A stretch of 64,000 nt of DNA from Halomarina pelagica (GTDB taxonomy: Archaea; Halobacteriota; Halobacteria; Halobacteriales; Haloarculaceae). The stretch's first letter is position 1. Each line of letters opens with the position of its first letter. The stretch spans positions 434,001 through 498,000 of the forward strand of contig NZ_CP100455.1 in NCBI RefSeq assembly GCF_024228315.1, given 5' to 3'. This document shows positions 25,009 to 33,009 of this stretch, piece by piece. The translations under genes and the position numbers were made by a program. The notes under the pieces were generated by a model that saw only the letters and a program-made list of their open reading frames with translations, had not been told where the DNA came from and did not search any database.

Positions 25009-25346
25009 CTATAATTCAGATTTATATCTATTGTATAAATAACGTACTACTTCGAGAACTGTCCGGGCGAGCGGTCGCCGTCCTGCCGAACCGGCGCGGA
25101 ACGAGGGGACGAGGAACCGCCCGCCCTCGAGCGGTCGACCGGATCGACGACCAGGGACTCCCCCGGAGCGGGTGCCATATCGAGCGCACCGTTCCGGGTA
25201 TATTCCAGAATTATTGAGAGATAAAAAAGTGGCGAGAATCCACGACCGCGGACGACGAACTCCTCATCGGACGGCACCGAAGGTGACGGGGGCGTCGAAC
25301 GCGGAGCCGACGCTCCTCCGGGCGGTCGGCGGGGCGACGGTCGCCG
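25009..25346. other. Intergenic with deacetylase promoter
   Basis: On the minus strand GTTATTTATACAATAG (about 25025-25045) gives a strong TATA candidate, with a second GATATAAATC closer in, upstream of ATG 25008. The remainder down to the ferritin-like gene is GC-rich with one AT patch (25195-25230, ATTATTGAGAGATAAAAAAG). No gene seen. Confidence 0.5.
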
Positions 25347-25805
25347 TTACTCCTCGGAGATGTACTCCTTCCGGTAGCCCCTGAACTCGGTGCGGTGGGC
25401 CTCCTCGTCGGTGAGGATCGTGACGGCCAGGTCCTCGGTCACCGGATCGTCGTCCTCGCGGGCGGCCGAGACGAGCGACCGGTACGTCTCGATGGCGTCC
25501 TCCTCGGCGTCGAGGACGCCCTCGATCACGCCGATGACGTTCGTCGTGTCCTCCGGGGGCTGGAGGCTGTGCTGGCGGGCTTCGAAGCTCTCCGATCCGG
25601 GCAGGCGCTCGTCGAGTTGCTTCAACCGCTCGCCGATCATCTGCGCGTGCGAGAGTTCCTCCTGGATGTCCGCTTGCAGGGAGTCCTTGATCTCCTCCGC
25701 GCGGACCCCGTCGAGCACGATGGAGTTCGTCAGGTAGTTCATCACCGTCTCGAGTTCGTCCGTGTACGCTTTCCGGAGTAGCTCGGTCACCTCTTCGCCG
25801 GTCAT
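25347..25805 (-). CDS. Ferritin-like (bacterioferritin/rubrerythrin fold) protein
   Basis: 152 aa, almost entirely four amphipathic helices. Putative di-iron ligands occur in the expected order: Glu in TDELETVMNY, Glu/His in EELSHAQMIG, Glu in LDAEEDAIETY and Glu/His in LTDEEAHRTEF. It probably stores iron or scavenges peroxide in the cytosol. Stand-alone. Its position two genes from the copper oxidase could reflect metal or redox stress but is not proof of a link. The assignment to a subfamily (Bfr-like or Dps-like) is open. Confidence 0.8.
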   Translation of the reverse strand: MTGEEVTELLRKAYTDELETVMNYLTNSIVLDGVRAEEIKDSLQADIQEELSHAQMIGERLKQLDERLPGSESFEARQHSLQPPEDTTNVIGVIEGVLDAEEDAIETYRSLVSAAREDDDPVTEDLAVTILTDEEAHRTEFRGYRKEYISEE

Positions 25806-26865
25806 GTCAGTCGGTAGGACCGCCGGCGTAATAGTGTCCCGGCTGGCGTGCGCTACCGGGTTTTCACGCGGGTGGTTCGATCACCGGACGCCGTCCGGGC
25901 GGGTAACTGCGTATCGATGGGTGACGGTAGGGCGAGGGAGACGCGTCGCGGGGTGAACTGAACGTTTACACTGATTAGTATAACTGACTCATAATACCTC
26001 GCTCCGTCCCTCGACGGTCGATCGAAGTCGAACCGCCGCGTCGCGATCCGTCGATCACGCGCTCGCCGCCGCACTCGACGTAGCGGCGGCCGTCGAACTC
26101 GTGTGAGCGCCGGGTGGTGCAGCCGACGGTCCGCCGTCTACGTCGCGGCATATGCAGTGGTTAACTCGACGGTGGGCGGTGAGAGATCGCCGGTACTCTC
26201 GGCCGTCGACGCGTCGTCGATGGGTCGCTGGACGTGACTGGGAGGCACGCTCGCGGGGGAAGCGTCGCTCGTCGTCGAGCGCCCCGAAAAAACGGACACA
26301 GGTGGGGATGATACCCGGCATCGTGGGGAACGCCGAGCGGAATCCGCGGACGGATCGTTCGATCCGTCCGGGACCCGATGATACGTACAGCATCGATTAA
26401 CAAAAGTAGAACCCGACTACCCGTATACTTTCGAAGAGTTATATTTGGAATTAACGCGTTGGACGCGATCCGAGGTGGAGGGACGGCCCGGGGGACGAGT
26501 ACGTGAGGGGAACGTACGGATCGACGAGTCGGGTGAGTATCCGAGAGTCGCCGCTCTCTGTGCGTGCTCCCGCTGTCTTCGATCCTCGGGCGGTACGCCG
26601 AAGGGTCCGCCGACCGGACCGGCCACAATTAATTATGCCACCCTTACGGAATTATGATCGTTACTTACCTTTCTGTTGATAACTACTAACTACAAGGGTG
26701 CCCGTCGAGGACCGATTTGGGGCGCACGGCTTCCGGTCGACGGGCCACAGGTGGGGACCTGGTGCGCTCCCGCGGCGACCGACGATTTTCCGGCTGTATC
26801 GCGGACGAGCGATCCCGCCACCTTGCCACGATCGTCGAACGCGTCCTCTCGGTCAGCCGCGCGTC
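25806..26865. other. Long intergenic region, no convincing gene
   Basis: 1,060 bp without a frame that shows haloarchaeal coding character; the open frames here give Arg/Ser/Pro-rich, non-acidic products. AT-rich patches at about 25960-26000, 26395-26460 and 26625-26700 contrast with GC-rich stretches between them. The last includes a run of TAAC/TAAT motifs (AACTACTAACTACAAG). It could hold decayed genes, long 5' or 3' regions or an unannotated RNA. Confidence 0.45.
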
Positions 26866-27171
26866 TCAGGCGGCCGAGGACGCCGAACTCTCGAAGGGGA
26901 GGTAGTTGTCCTCCCAGTCCTGTCGGGCGGTCAGGGCCTCGTGTCCCTCCCCGGAGAGTTCGTAGTAGTTCGTTCGGCGGTCGATCTCCCCCTTGTCGAC
27001 GTACGATCGGTTGACGAGCGTGTCGAGGTTGGGATAGAGCCGTCCGTGCGTGATCTCGCGGCCGGTCGCCGCCTCCAGTTCCTGTTTGATCTGCTGACCG
27101 GACGGTCGATCCAACCCCGCGATCACGTACAGCAGGTCCCGCTGGAACCCGGTGAGGTCGAAGAGTGTCAT
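26866..27171 (-). CDS. PadR-family transcriptional regulator
   Basis: 101 aa from ATG 27171 (MTLFDLTGFQRDLLYVIAGL). The conserved PadR winged helix reads DRPSGQQIKQELEAATGREI, then THGRLYPNLDTLVNRSYVDK with the wing DRRTNYYELSG. It is single-domain and lacks the long C-terminal dimerisation helix, as is usual for haloarchaeal PadR proteins. An in-frame start 69 bp further upstream would add non-conserved residues. Target unknown; the adjacent trpB gene is transcribed in the same direction behind it. Confidence 0.85.
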   Translation of the reverse strand: MTLFDLTGFQRDLLYVIAGLDRPSGQQIKQELEAATGREITHGRLYPNLDTLVNRSYVDKGEIDRRTNYYELSGEGHEALTARQDWEDNYLPFESSASSAA

Positions 27172-27362
27172 CACGTCGGCCCTTCGAAGTGATGGAGTAT
27201 TGTTAGTCCGTCTCTCGTGAAACATCAGTGACTGTTCCACTGACGGTTGCGCGATACAACAGTTCCGAACAGACTACGTTCTCGGCCTCGTGGTGACTCG
27301 TCCGATCCGCGTCGCTAAATACTGGTAGTGAGACGATATTCGTATCACGGAGACATAACTAT

Positions 27363-27382
27363 ACGAACGATAGTACGTTCGT
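27363..27382 (-). terminator. Short hairpin downstream of trpB
   Basis: The perfect 7-bp inverted repeat ACGAACG-ATAGTA-CGTTCGT lies 42-61 bp beyond the trpB stop, in AT-rich DNA. It could end the trpB transcript or be an operator for the PadR gene. No T-run follows, so confidence is low. Confidence 0.3.
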
Positions 27383-27423
27383 CCTGTGGACGCCGGTGGC
27401 GGTCCTCGAGCCCGGAGGGGCGC

Positions 27424-28575
27424 TCAGAGGTCGAACCGGGCCGCGGCCGTCTCCATGTCCTTGTCCCCGCGACCGGAGAGGTTCACGAGGATCGCGTCGT
27501 GCTCGCCCGTCTCGGCCAGTCGGATGGCCCGCGCCACGGCGTGGCTGGATTCGAGCGCCGGGATGATCCCCTCCGTCTCGCTCAGCTCCCGGAAGGCCGC
27601 GAGGGCCTCGTCGTCGGTGACCGCGGCGTACTCACACCGGCCGACGGCGCGGAACATCGCGTGCTCGGGACCGACGCCGGGGTAGTCGAGGCCCGCGGAG
27701 ACCGAGTGCACCTCGACGTCGTCGTCGATGACGCGCGTGCGCATCCCGTGGATCACGTCGTCCCGGCCGCTCGCGAGCGGGGCGGCGTGACGCTTCGAGT
27801 CCGCGCCCTCGCCGCCGCCCTCGGCCCCGTAGAACGCGACGCTGTCGTCGCGGAACGCGTGGAACAGACCGATGGCGTTCGACCCGCCGCCGACGCACGC
27901 GACCGCCGCGTCGGGGAGGCCGCCGGTCCGCTCGCGGAACTGTTCGCGCGCCTCCTCGCCGATCACGCTCTGGAAGTCGCGGACCATCCGGGGAAACGGG
28001 TCCGGCCCGACGACGCTCCCGACGAGGTAGTGGGTGTCCTCGACGTTCCCCGCGAAGTCCTCGAGCGCGGCGTCCACGGCGTCCGCGAGACCCGCATCGC
28101 CCCGGGTGACCGAATTGACCGTCGCCCCCATGAGGCGCATCCGGAACACGTTCATCTTCTGGCGCTCCACGTCCTTTTCCCCCATGTAGATCTCCGTGTC
28201 CAGGCCGAGCAGCGCCCCGACCATCGCGGTCGCGGTGCCGTGCTGGCCCGCGCCCGTCTCGGCGATGAGGCGGTCCTTCCCGGCGCGCTTCGCGAGCAGT
28301 CCCTGCCCGAGGCAGTTGTTAATCTTGTGCGCCCCGCCGTGGAGCAGGTCCTCCCGCTTCAGGTAGAACTCCGCCCCGTAGCGTTCGCTGAGGTTGCGCG
28401 CGTGGTAGAGCGGCGTCGGCCTGCCGGCGAACTCCTCGAGGAGCGCGCGGAATTCGGCCTGGAACTCCTCGCCGGTCCCGACGTCGTCGTACGCGGTCGC
28501 GAGTCGGTCGAGCGGTTCCCGGAGCGGTTCGGGGACGTGGCGTCCCCCGTAGCCGTCGAAGTCGCCTTCGGACAT
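27424..28575 (-). CDS. trpB: Tryptophan synthase beta chain
   Basis: 383 aa from ATG 28575 (MSEGDFDGYGGRHVPEPLRE). The PLP lysine is in HGGAHKINNCLGQ, the ammonia/indole site region is GRPTPLYHARNL and EDLLHGG, and the phosphate loop is VGGGSNAIG; ETGAGQHGTATA is fully conserved. It condenses indole with serine to tryptophan. It resembles the TrpB1 class, which normally pairs with TrpA. Neither trpA nor any other trp gene lies next to it, so this is either a dispersed trp gene or a second copy acting alone. It is divergent from a membrane-protein pair. Confidence 0.88.
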   Translation of the reverse strand: MSEGDFDGYGGRHVPEPLREPLDRLATAYDDVGTGEEFQAEFRALLEEFAGRPTPLYHARNLSERYGAEFYLKREDLLHGGAHKINNCLGQGLLAKRAGKDRLIAETGAGQHGTATAMVGALLGLDTEIYMGEKDVERQKMNVFRMRLMGATVNSVTRGDAGLADAVDAALEDFAGNVEDTHYLVGSVVGPDPFPRMVRDFQSVIGEEAREQFRERTGGLPDAAVACVGGGSNAIGLFHAFRDDSVAFYGAEGGGEGADSKRHAAPLASGRDDVIHGMRTRVIDDDVEVHSVSAGLDYPGVGPEHAMFRAVGRCEYAAVTDDEALAAFRELSETEGIIPALESSHAVARAIRLAETGEHDAILVNLSGRGDKDMETAAARFDL

Positions 28576-28727
28576 GTGGTACCCCTTCGAGGCTCGAGTG
28601 ATACGCCTTACGTACTCGTCGATACCGACGGTCGGACGGCGGGCGTCGGGGAACTCCCCGTCGCCGACCCCGCCGGACCGGCGACATCGGTGTGCTTTTG
28701 TCGACACGAACCGCGGACACGAACCGA

Positions 28728-29420
28728 ATGGCCCGCGACGAAGTCGAGCGACTGGATCCCGCGGCGGCGCTGGCGGCGTTCGGACGGGCGGTCTACTCCG
28801 ATCTCGTCTCGATCGTGGTCCTCAGCGTGCTCTTCTCGCTCGTCTCCCTGCCCCTCGTGACGATCGGTGCCGCGACGATCGCGCTCGTCGAGACGCTCAC
28901 GGACGTCGTCTCGGGCGAACTCGAGGGCGGCGGGGTGAGCGAGCGCGACAGGGTCGTCCACTTCCTCGAGACGTTCCGCGCTAACGTCCGTCGCGGCCTG
29001 CCGCTCAGCGTCCTGCTGCTCGCGGTCGTCGTCGTGACGGGGATCTACTCGACGATCGCGCTCGCGGCGCGGGACGCGTCGTTCCTGCTCGGGGCCGTCG
29101 TCGGACTCTACGCGACCGTGATCGCCGCCGCGCTCTGCCTCCGGACCGCCTCGCTGCTCGTTCGAGCGCCAGCAGACCGGCGACCGGCGATGCGCGCCGC
29201 GCTCCACGACGCCGCCTACCACCTGCTCGAGACGCCCTCCTTCTCCGTCCTCGTCCTCGTCTTCGCGTCCGTCCTCATCGCCCTCTGCGTCGCCCTCCAG
29301 GTCGCGGTCGTCCTCCTCCTCCCGGGACTGCTCGGCCTCCTCGAGGTCGTCTCGTTCGAGGAGACGAGCGGCGAGGGGGCACGCCGCGTCGTCCTGGCGT
29401 ACCGGGGGGATCCGTCGTGA
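28728..29420 (+). CDS. Multi-pass membrane protein (DUF624-like), unknown
   Basis: 230 aa from ATG 28728. An amphipathic start (AAALAAFGRAVYSDLVSIVV) is followed by five to six hydrophobic segments, among them LSVLFSLVSLPLVTIGAATI, LPLSVLLLAVVVVTGIY and VLVFASVLIALCVALQVAV. The N-terminal pattern recalls small membrane proteins of the DUF624/YesL type, a tentative match. It overlaps the next gene by 4 bp (GTGA), implying an operon. A TATA-like TGCTTTTGTC sits about 30 bp upstream. Confidence 0.65.
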   Translation: MARDEVERLDPAAALAAFGRAVYSDLVSIVVLSVLFSLVSLPLVTIGAATIALVETLTDVVSGELEGGGVSERDRVVHFLETFRANVRRGLPLSVLLLAVVVVTGIYSTIALAARDASFLLGAVVGLYATVIAAALCLRTASLLVRAPADRRPAMRAALHDAAYHLLETPSFSVLVLVFASVLIALCVALQVAVVLLLPGLLGLLEVVSFEETSGEGARRVVLAYRGDPS

Positions 29421-29866
29421 CCCGCTACGAGATCCACGTCGCGAGCACCGTCCCGGTCGCCTTCCTCGCCGTCGCGCTCGGCTACCATCCGACCGTCGCC
29501 CTCCCGCTTCTCCTCGGCGCGCTGCTCCCGGAACTCGACGCGCGAACCGAGTCGACCCACCGGTCCTGGGCCCTCCACACGTTCCTCCCGCCGGCGCTCG
29601 TCTACGTCCTCGGACGCCGACTTGAGGCGTTCTCTGCGGTTCCCGCGCTCCTGACGGCGACGAACTTCCTCGCGCTCGGGATGGGCCTCCACTTCCTCGC
29701 GGACTACGTGTACCCGCGGCGGATGACCCACGAGGGGGCGGCGTGGCCGGTTCGGCCGGTCGGCATCTCGGCACCCTGGGGGCTCCTCTGGCTCGGCGTC
29801 TCCTGGACGGTCCAGTGGTTCCTCTACATCGTCCCGGAGTTCGCCCCCTGGCTGGTGGGGCTGTGA
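29417..29866 (+). CDS. Membrane-bound metal-dependent hydrolase-like protein (DUF457/YdjM type)
   Basis: 149 aa. The N-terminus MTRYEIHVASTVPVAFLAVA leads to LLLGALLPELDARTESTHRS, a pattern (E/D-x-D...HR-x-x-x-H) seen in YdjM-like membrane proteins where Asp and His residues bind metal. HTFLPPALV and GLHFLADYVYP contribute further histidines. Four to five membrane helices. The GTG start overlaps the upstream membrane gene. The enzymatic role of this family is poorly defined. Confidence 0.65.
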   Translation: MTRYEIHVASTVPVAFLAVALGYHPTVALPLLLGALLPELDARTESTHRSWALHTFLPPALVYVLGRRLEAFSAVPALLTATNFLALGMGLHFLADYVYPRRMTHEGAAWPVRPVGISAPWGLLWLGVSWTVQWFLYIVPEFAPWLVGL

Positions 29867-29953
29867 TCCTCTTTTCCTCCGCCATCCCGCCACTGCCAGT
29901 CGTACCGGTCGTCGTTGATCTCCTCGATCGTGATCGTCGCCTTTGAGGGGACG

Positions 29954-30451
29954 TCAGTTGCTCGAGTCACAGGGACACTCGTGGCCCTGCGCGGAGCGAC
30001 CGACGATGAAGGCGTGAACTTCTCTCGCAAGCATATACATCTTCTCGGCGCGGTCCGCGGCGGCGAGGCCGTCCTGATAGTACGTCTTCGCCCGGTGGTC
30101 ACGCCAGAGGTCCGCGAGATCCTCGGCGGTCGATTCGGCGAAAATACCGGTCGCGGCTGCTTCCCAGTATACGCCGGGATGCGTGCCGGGCAAGTCGTCC
30201 GGCTGCATCGTCCCCCGCTCCAGCAGCCGGAACTCGACTGTTCGTTCGATAGCGACGAACGACGCCTCGATGACGAGGGTGTAGTAGCCTGCATCGTGGA
30301 GCGACGCGGCACCGGCAAGTAATCGACACGCCTTCCGGAGCTGAAGCAGGGCAGCATCGTCGACGTCGAGGCCGGACTCGATATCGATAGGACGGCGGTC
30401 GAACGCCGCCTGTACGTCGTCGATGTACTGCTCGATTCGGGCACTACTCAT
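29954..30451 (-). CDS. HEPN-domain protein of an MNT/HEPN pair
   Basis: 165 aa from ATG 30451 (MSSARIEQYIDDVQAAFDRR). It is a helical bundle with a conserved polar stretch DLWRDHRAKTYYQDGLAAAD, the region where HEPN proteins carry their active-site Arg and aromatic residues. It overlaps the nucleotidyltransferase gene upstream by 8 bp, the usual MNT-then-HEPN order of these toxin-antitoxin-like modules. HEPN partners are often RNases held in check by nucleotidylation. Whether this member is toxic is not visible in sequence. Confidence 0.75.
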   Translation of the reverse strand: MSSARIEQYIDDVQAAFDRRPIDIESGLDVDDAALLQLRKACRLLAGAASLHDAGYYTLVIEASFVAIERTVEFRLLERGTMQPDDLPGTHPGVYWEAAATGIFAESTAEDLADLWRDHRAKTYYQDGLAAADRAEKMYMLAREVHAFIVGRSAQGHECPCDSSN

Positions 30452-31133
30452 TGGTGAACGCCGCCTTGCGAATCGATTGAAGACGGTCATCGCCGTACAC
30501 CGTAATCCCCTCTACGAAGATTTCACGAAGCTTCTCCCCGGCCCGCTGCGTGCTTTCTTTGGACTCGACGTACGGCTCGAAATCGAACCGGTCCCCGTCG
30601 AACCGTCGCTCGCTGAGCTCGGCGATGACGTCTGTGACGGCCCGCCGTGCGCTCGTTCGGTTGCCGTCGACGACGACGAACAGGTCGATATCACTCTGAC
30701 GGTCGGCTTCGCCGCGGGCAACGCTCCCAAAGACGACGATCCCGAGAACCTCAGCTACATCGTCAGTATCGGCAATGGTTTCGCGAACTCGGTCGATAAA
30801 CGCCCGTACTGGCCCGTGAAACTCCGGTTGCTCGATGGCGAGTATCGGGTCGTCTTTGTGCAACCGACGTGGGTCGATGGAGACGTAGTTGCGCTGTGGC
30901 GTCTCGCGGATGCGAACGGCACCGATACTGTCGAGCAAATCGACGGCCCGCCAGACCGTCGAGCGAGCGACCTCCGTCGCGTCGACGAGTTCGGAAATCG
31001 TAAATTCGGTCTCGTGAGCGTCGGCCAGCAAGCGGAGGATGTCGTCGGCCGCTTCAATCCGGAACGTGCCGGTATCGGCATCCGAATTGACGTCGATGCA
31101 GACAGTTATCCGCTGTTCCGCTATTTCAGACAC
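30444..31133 (-). CDS. MNT-type nucleotidyltransferase fused to a winged helix
   Basis: 229 aa from GTG 31133 (read as MSEIAEQRITVCIDVN). Residues about 20-85 are a winged helix-turn-helix (TEFTISELVDATEVARSTVW, then RAVDLLDSIGAVRI). The nucleotidyltransferase follows, with GSVARGE and SDIDLFVVV holding the catalytic Asp pair. An ATG at 31184 would add 17 residues but lies upstream of the TATA box at 31157-31167. The GTG fits a leaderless transcript and sits in a 13-bp palindrome, suggesting the protein represses its own operon. It partners the HEPN gene downstream. Confidence 0.78.
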   Translation of the reverse strand: MSEIAEQRITVCIDVNSDADTGTFRIEAADDILRLLADAHETEFTISELVDATEVARSTVWRAVDLLDSIGAVRIRETPQRNYVSIDPRRLHKDDPILAIEQPEFHGPVRAFIDRVRETIADTDDVAEVLGIVVFGSVARGEADRQSDIDLFVVVDGNRTSARRAVTDVIAELSERRFDGDRFDFEPYVESKESTQRAGEKLREIFVEGITVYGDDRLQSIRKAAFTNE

Positions 31134-31167
31134 TGTCTGATTTTGTGCAACGAGGTATAAATAAGTG
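31127..31167 (-). promoter_or_regulatory. Promoter and operator of the MNT/HEPN operon
   Basis: The minus strand carries the TATA box CTTATTTATAC at 31157-31167. About 25 bp downstream is the perfect odd-centred palindrome CAGACAGTGTCTG (31127-31139), which overlaps the likely transcription start and the GTG start. This is a classic place for an autorepressor site. Confidence 0.55.
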
Positions 31168-31204
31168 CTGATGGCCGCAGTCAAAACGAGAACGAGGCAG
31201 TCGA

Positions 31205-31405
31205 TTACAGCGACACGGCGGGGGTTAACGAGTCCGAACAGATCGATTCAGCAATCCCGATTGCACTGAACCGGACGTTGACGGCACTGCAGGCCGCGCA
31301 GTCGTCGATGAACGCACAGACCTGTAGCGACGTCTCCATCCCTTCAACCGTACCACATACCGCACATTCATACGCGGTGATGACTCGATCGCGAATGGGA
31401 GCACG
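31205..31405 (-). pseudogene. Small zinc-ribbon ORF, apparently lacking its 5' end
   Basis: The minus strand encodes ITAYECAVCGTVEGMETSLQ, then VCAFIDDCAACSAVNVRFSA and a short tail ending at 31205. The CxxC...C...CxxC layout suggests a metal-binding mini-protein. No start codon is found near the motif, and the DNA just upstream is the remnant of a TnpB-type element. The gene may have lost its start through that insertion. Family not recognised. Confidence 0.4.
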
Positions 31406-31605
31406 TGTGGCGGTGCCACAGGACACCCCCAGTCGAGGGTCGAAACTCGCTCTGCCGACGTCTCGCGATCCTTCGGGTCCCGTGGGCCGCACAAGACCGA
31501 AGATCTTGTAGACGCCGGGAGTGCCAGTCCTGAAACCGAACTGGGGCAACCGGGTTCCTACTGTCATGGGACGCCCCGCCGTGAACGGCGGGCGAGGACG
31601 TCACA
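31385..31605 (+). mobile_element. IS1341-type remnant: TnpB tail and right-end hairpin
   Basis: In one plus-strand frame the DNA reads like the variable C-terminal tail of haloarchaeal TnpB (ANGSTCGGATGHPQSRVETR, then a DLVDAGSASPETE stretch). It leads into a right-end hairpin CCCGCCG-TGAA-CGGCGGG (31575-31592) and GAGGACGTCAC, close to the GAGGATGTCA end of the intact element at 11471-13029. The nuclease body is gone. Confidence 0.5.
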
Positions 31606-31773
31606 CCGCTCCTCGGAACCAATTCACGGTGGATTCGAGCTACTGTTGCGGACAATACACTCAAAATCACGTTCAAAGAGCGCGACGAACACCGCGAGGC
31701 GGCACGCGAGCGACTGCGCCGCGCCTCGACGCGCCCCCACGAGGAGCGACGCTCCGTCCCGTTCAGCCAACAC
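31606..31773 (+). other. Coding-like fragment, unknown
   Basis: One plus-strand frame reads RWIRATVADNTLKITFKERD, then EHREAARERLRRAS, with good acidic/basic coding character. It has no start of its own because the TnpB remnant abuts it, and it runs into the promoter of the sugar ATPase gene. It may be the 3' end of a gene truncated by the insertion element. I do not recognise it. Confidence 0.3.
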
Positions 31774-31789
31774 ACTACTCCAGTAGTAA
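31774..31789. promoter_or_regulatory. Candidate TrmB box ahead of the sugar ABC ATPase
   Basis: ACTACTCCAGTAGTAA contains the perfect half-site pair ACTACT-CC-AGTAGT. The identical 16 bp recur at 37368-37383, between the divergent binding-protein and debranching-enzyme genes of the same locus. The box ends just before CATTTGTAC (31792-31800), a weak TATA candidate about 30 bp from ATG 31827. The related TACT...AGTA pattern is known for TrmB in Halobacterium. Confidence 0.65.
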
Positions 31790-31826
31790 CACATTTGTAC
31801 GTGGGGCCGTAGGTTCGTGGCAGAGA

Positions 31827-32972
31827 ATGGCAATCGCAGAGTACGATCACGTGACGAAGGTCTTCGACTCCGAGGACGGCGACGTCGTCGCGATCGAGGA
31901 CCTGAACGTCGCGATCCGGGACGGCGAGTTCCTCGTGCTGGTCGGTCCCTCGGGGTGTGGAAAGTCGACGACCCTCCGTCTCCTCGCCGGGCTGGAGACG
32001 GTGACCGACGGCGAGATCCGGATCGGCGGGGAGGTGATCAACGACGAGAAACCGAAGGATCGGGACATCGCGATGGTGTTCCAGAACTACGCGCTCTACC
32101 CGCACAAGACGGCCCGCGAGAACATCGCGTTCGGCCTCGAGATGACGACCTCGCTCTCCGGCGAGGAGATCTCCCGGCGCGTCGAGCGGGCGGCGTCGAT
32201 GCTCGACATCGAGGAGTTGCTGGACCGACGGCCCAAGGCGCTCTCCGGCGGGCAGAAACAGCGCGTCGCGCTCGGCCGCGCCATCGTCCGCGAGCCGACG
32301 GTGTTCCTGATGGACGAGCCGCTGTCGAACCTCGACGCCAAGCTCCGGACGGACATGCGCGCCGAACTCCAGCAGCTGCACGACCAGCTCGACGTGGCGA
32401 CCGTCTACGTGACCCACGACCAGACGGAGGCGATGACGATGGGCGACCGCATCGCCGTGATGAACGACGGCGAACTCCAGCAGCTCGGAACGCCCCTCGA
32501 GTGCTACTACGAGCCGGCCAACGAGTTCGTCGCCGGCTTCATCGGCTCGCCCTCGATGAACTTCCTGCGTCTCGAGTTCGACCCGGAGACGGGGCGCGGA
32601 CTCGGCGAGGACCTGTCCTACGAGTTCACCGACGAACAGCGCCGCGAGATACGCGCTGTCACCGGCGGCGAGGGGCGTATCACGCTCGGGATCCGTCCGG
32701 AGGACGTCCAGCTCGCGACGACGGACGGGTCGGACACCGTGCCGGCGACCGTGGACGTCGTCGAGCCGATGGGCCGCGAGAGCATCCTCCACTTCGACGT
32801 GGACGGGACGGAGATGACCGCCGCCGTTCCCGGCGACCTCACCATCGAGCACGGCGACACCCTCCGCTTTCGCTTCCCGCACGACCAGATCCACGCCTTC
32901 GCCGACGACGGCGAGGCGATCTTCACCCGCTCTCGCGAGGGCCAATCGCTCCCCGACGGGGTCAAGCTGTAG
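31827..32972 (+). CDS. Carbohydrate ABC ATPase, UgpC/MsmK/MalK type
   Basis: 381 aa from ATG 31827. Walker A GPSGCGKST, Q-loop VFQNYALYPHKT, signature LSGGQKQR, Walker B VFLMDEPLSNLDAK and switch VTHDQTEA are intact. The C-terminal third is the regulatory beta domain of MalK/UgpC ATPases (TLGIRPEDVQL, VDVVEPMGRESILHFDVDG). It drives uptake by the permeases at 34123-35978, which lie on the other strand across the TrmB gene. It shares the 16-bp box with them, so expression is probably coordinated. Confidence 0.9.
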   Translation: MAIAEYDHVTKVFDSEDGDVVAIEDLNVAIRDGEFLVLVGPSGCGKSTTLRLLAGLETVTDGEIRIGGEVINDEKPKDRDIAMVFQNYALYPHKTARENIAFGLEMTTSLSGEEISRRVERAASMLDIEELLDRRPKALSGGQKQRVALGRAIVREPTVFLMDEPLSNLDAKLRTDMRAELQQLHDQLDVATVYVTHDQTEAMTMGDRIAVMNDGELQQLGTPLECYYEPANEFVAGFIGSPSMNFLRLEFDPETGRGLGEDLSYEFTDEQRREIRAVTGGEGRITLGIRPEDVQLATTDGSDTVPATVDVVEPMGRESILHFDVDGTEMTAAVPGDLTIEHGDTLRFRFPHDQIHAFADDGEAIFTRSREGQSLPDGVKL

Positions 32973-33009
32973 GAAAAGGCTGAAACGCGCCGCCCCCTCG
33001 AACCTCGAC

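Noticed and set aside
31134-31184. ATG 31184 as start of the nucleotidyltransferase
   Set aside because: It lies upstream of the TATA box, so the mapped-style leaderless start GTG 31133 fits better.
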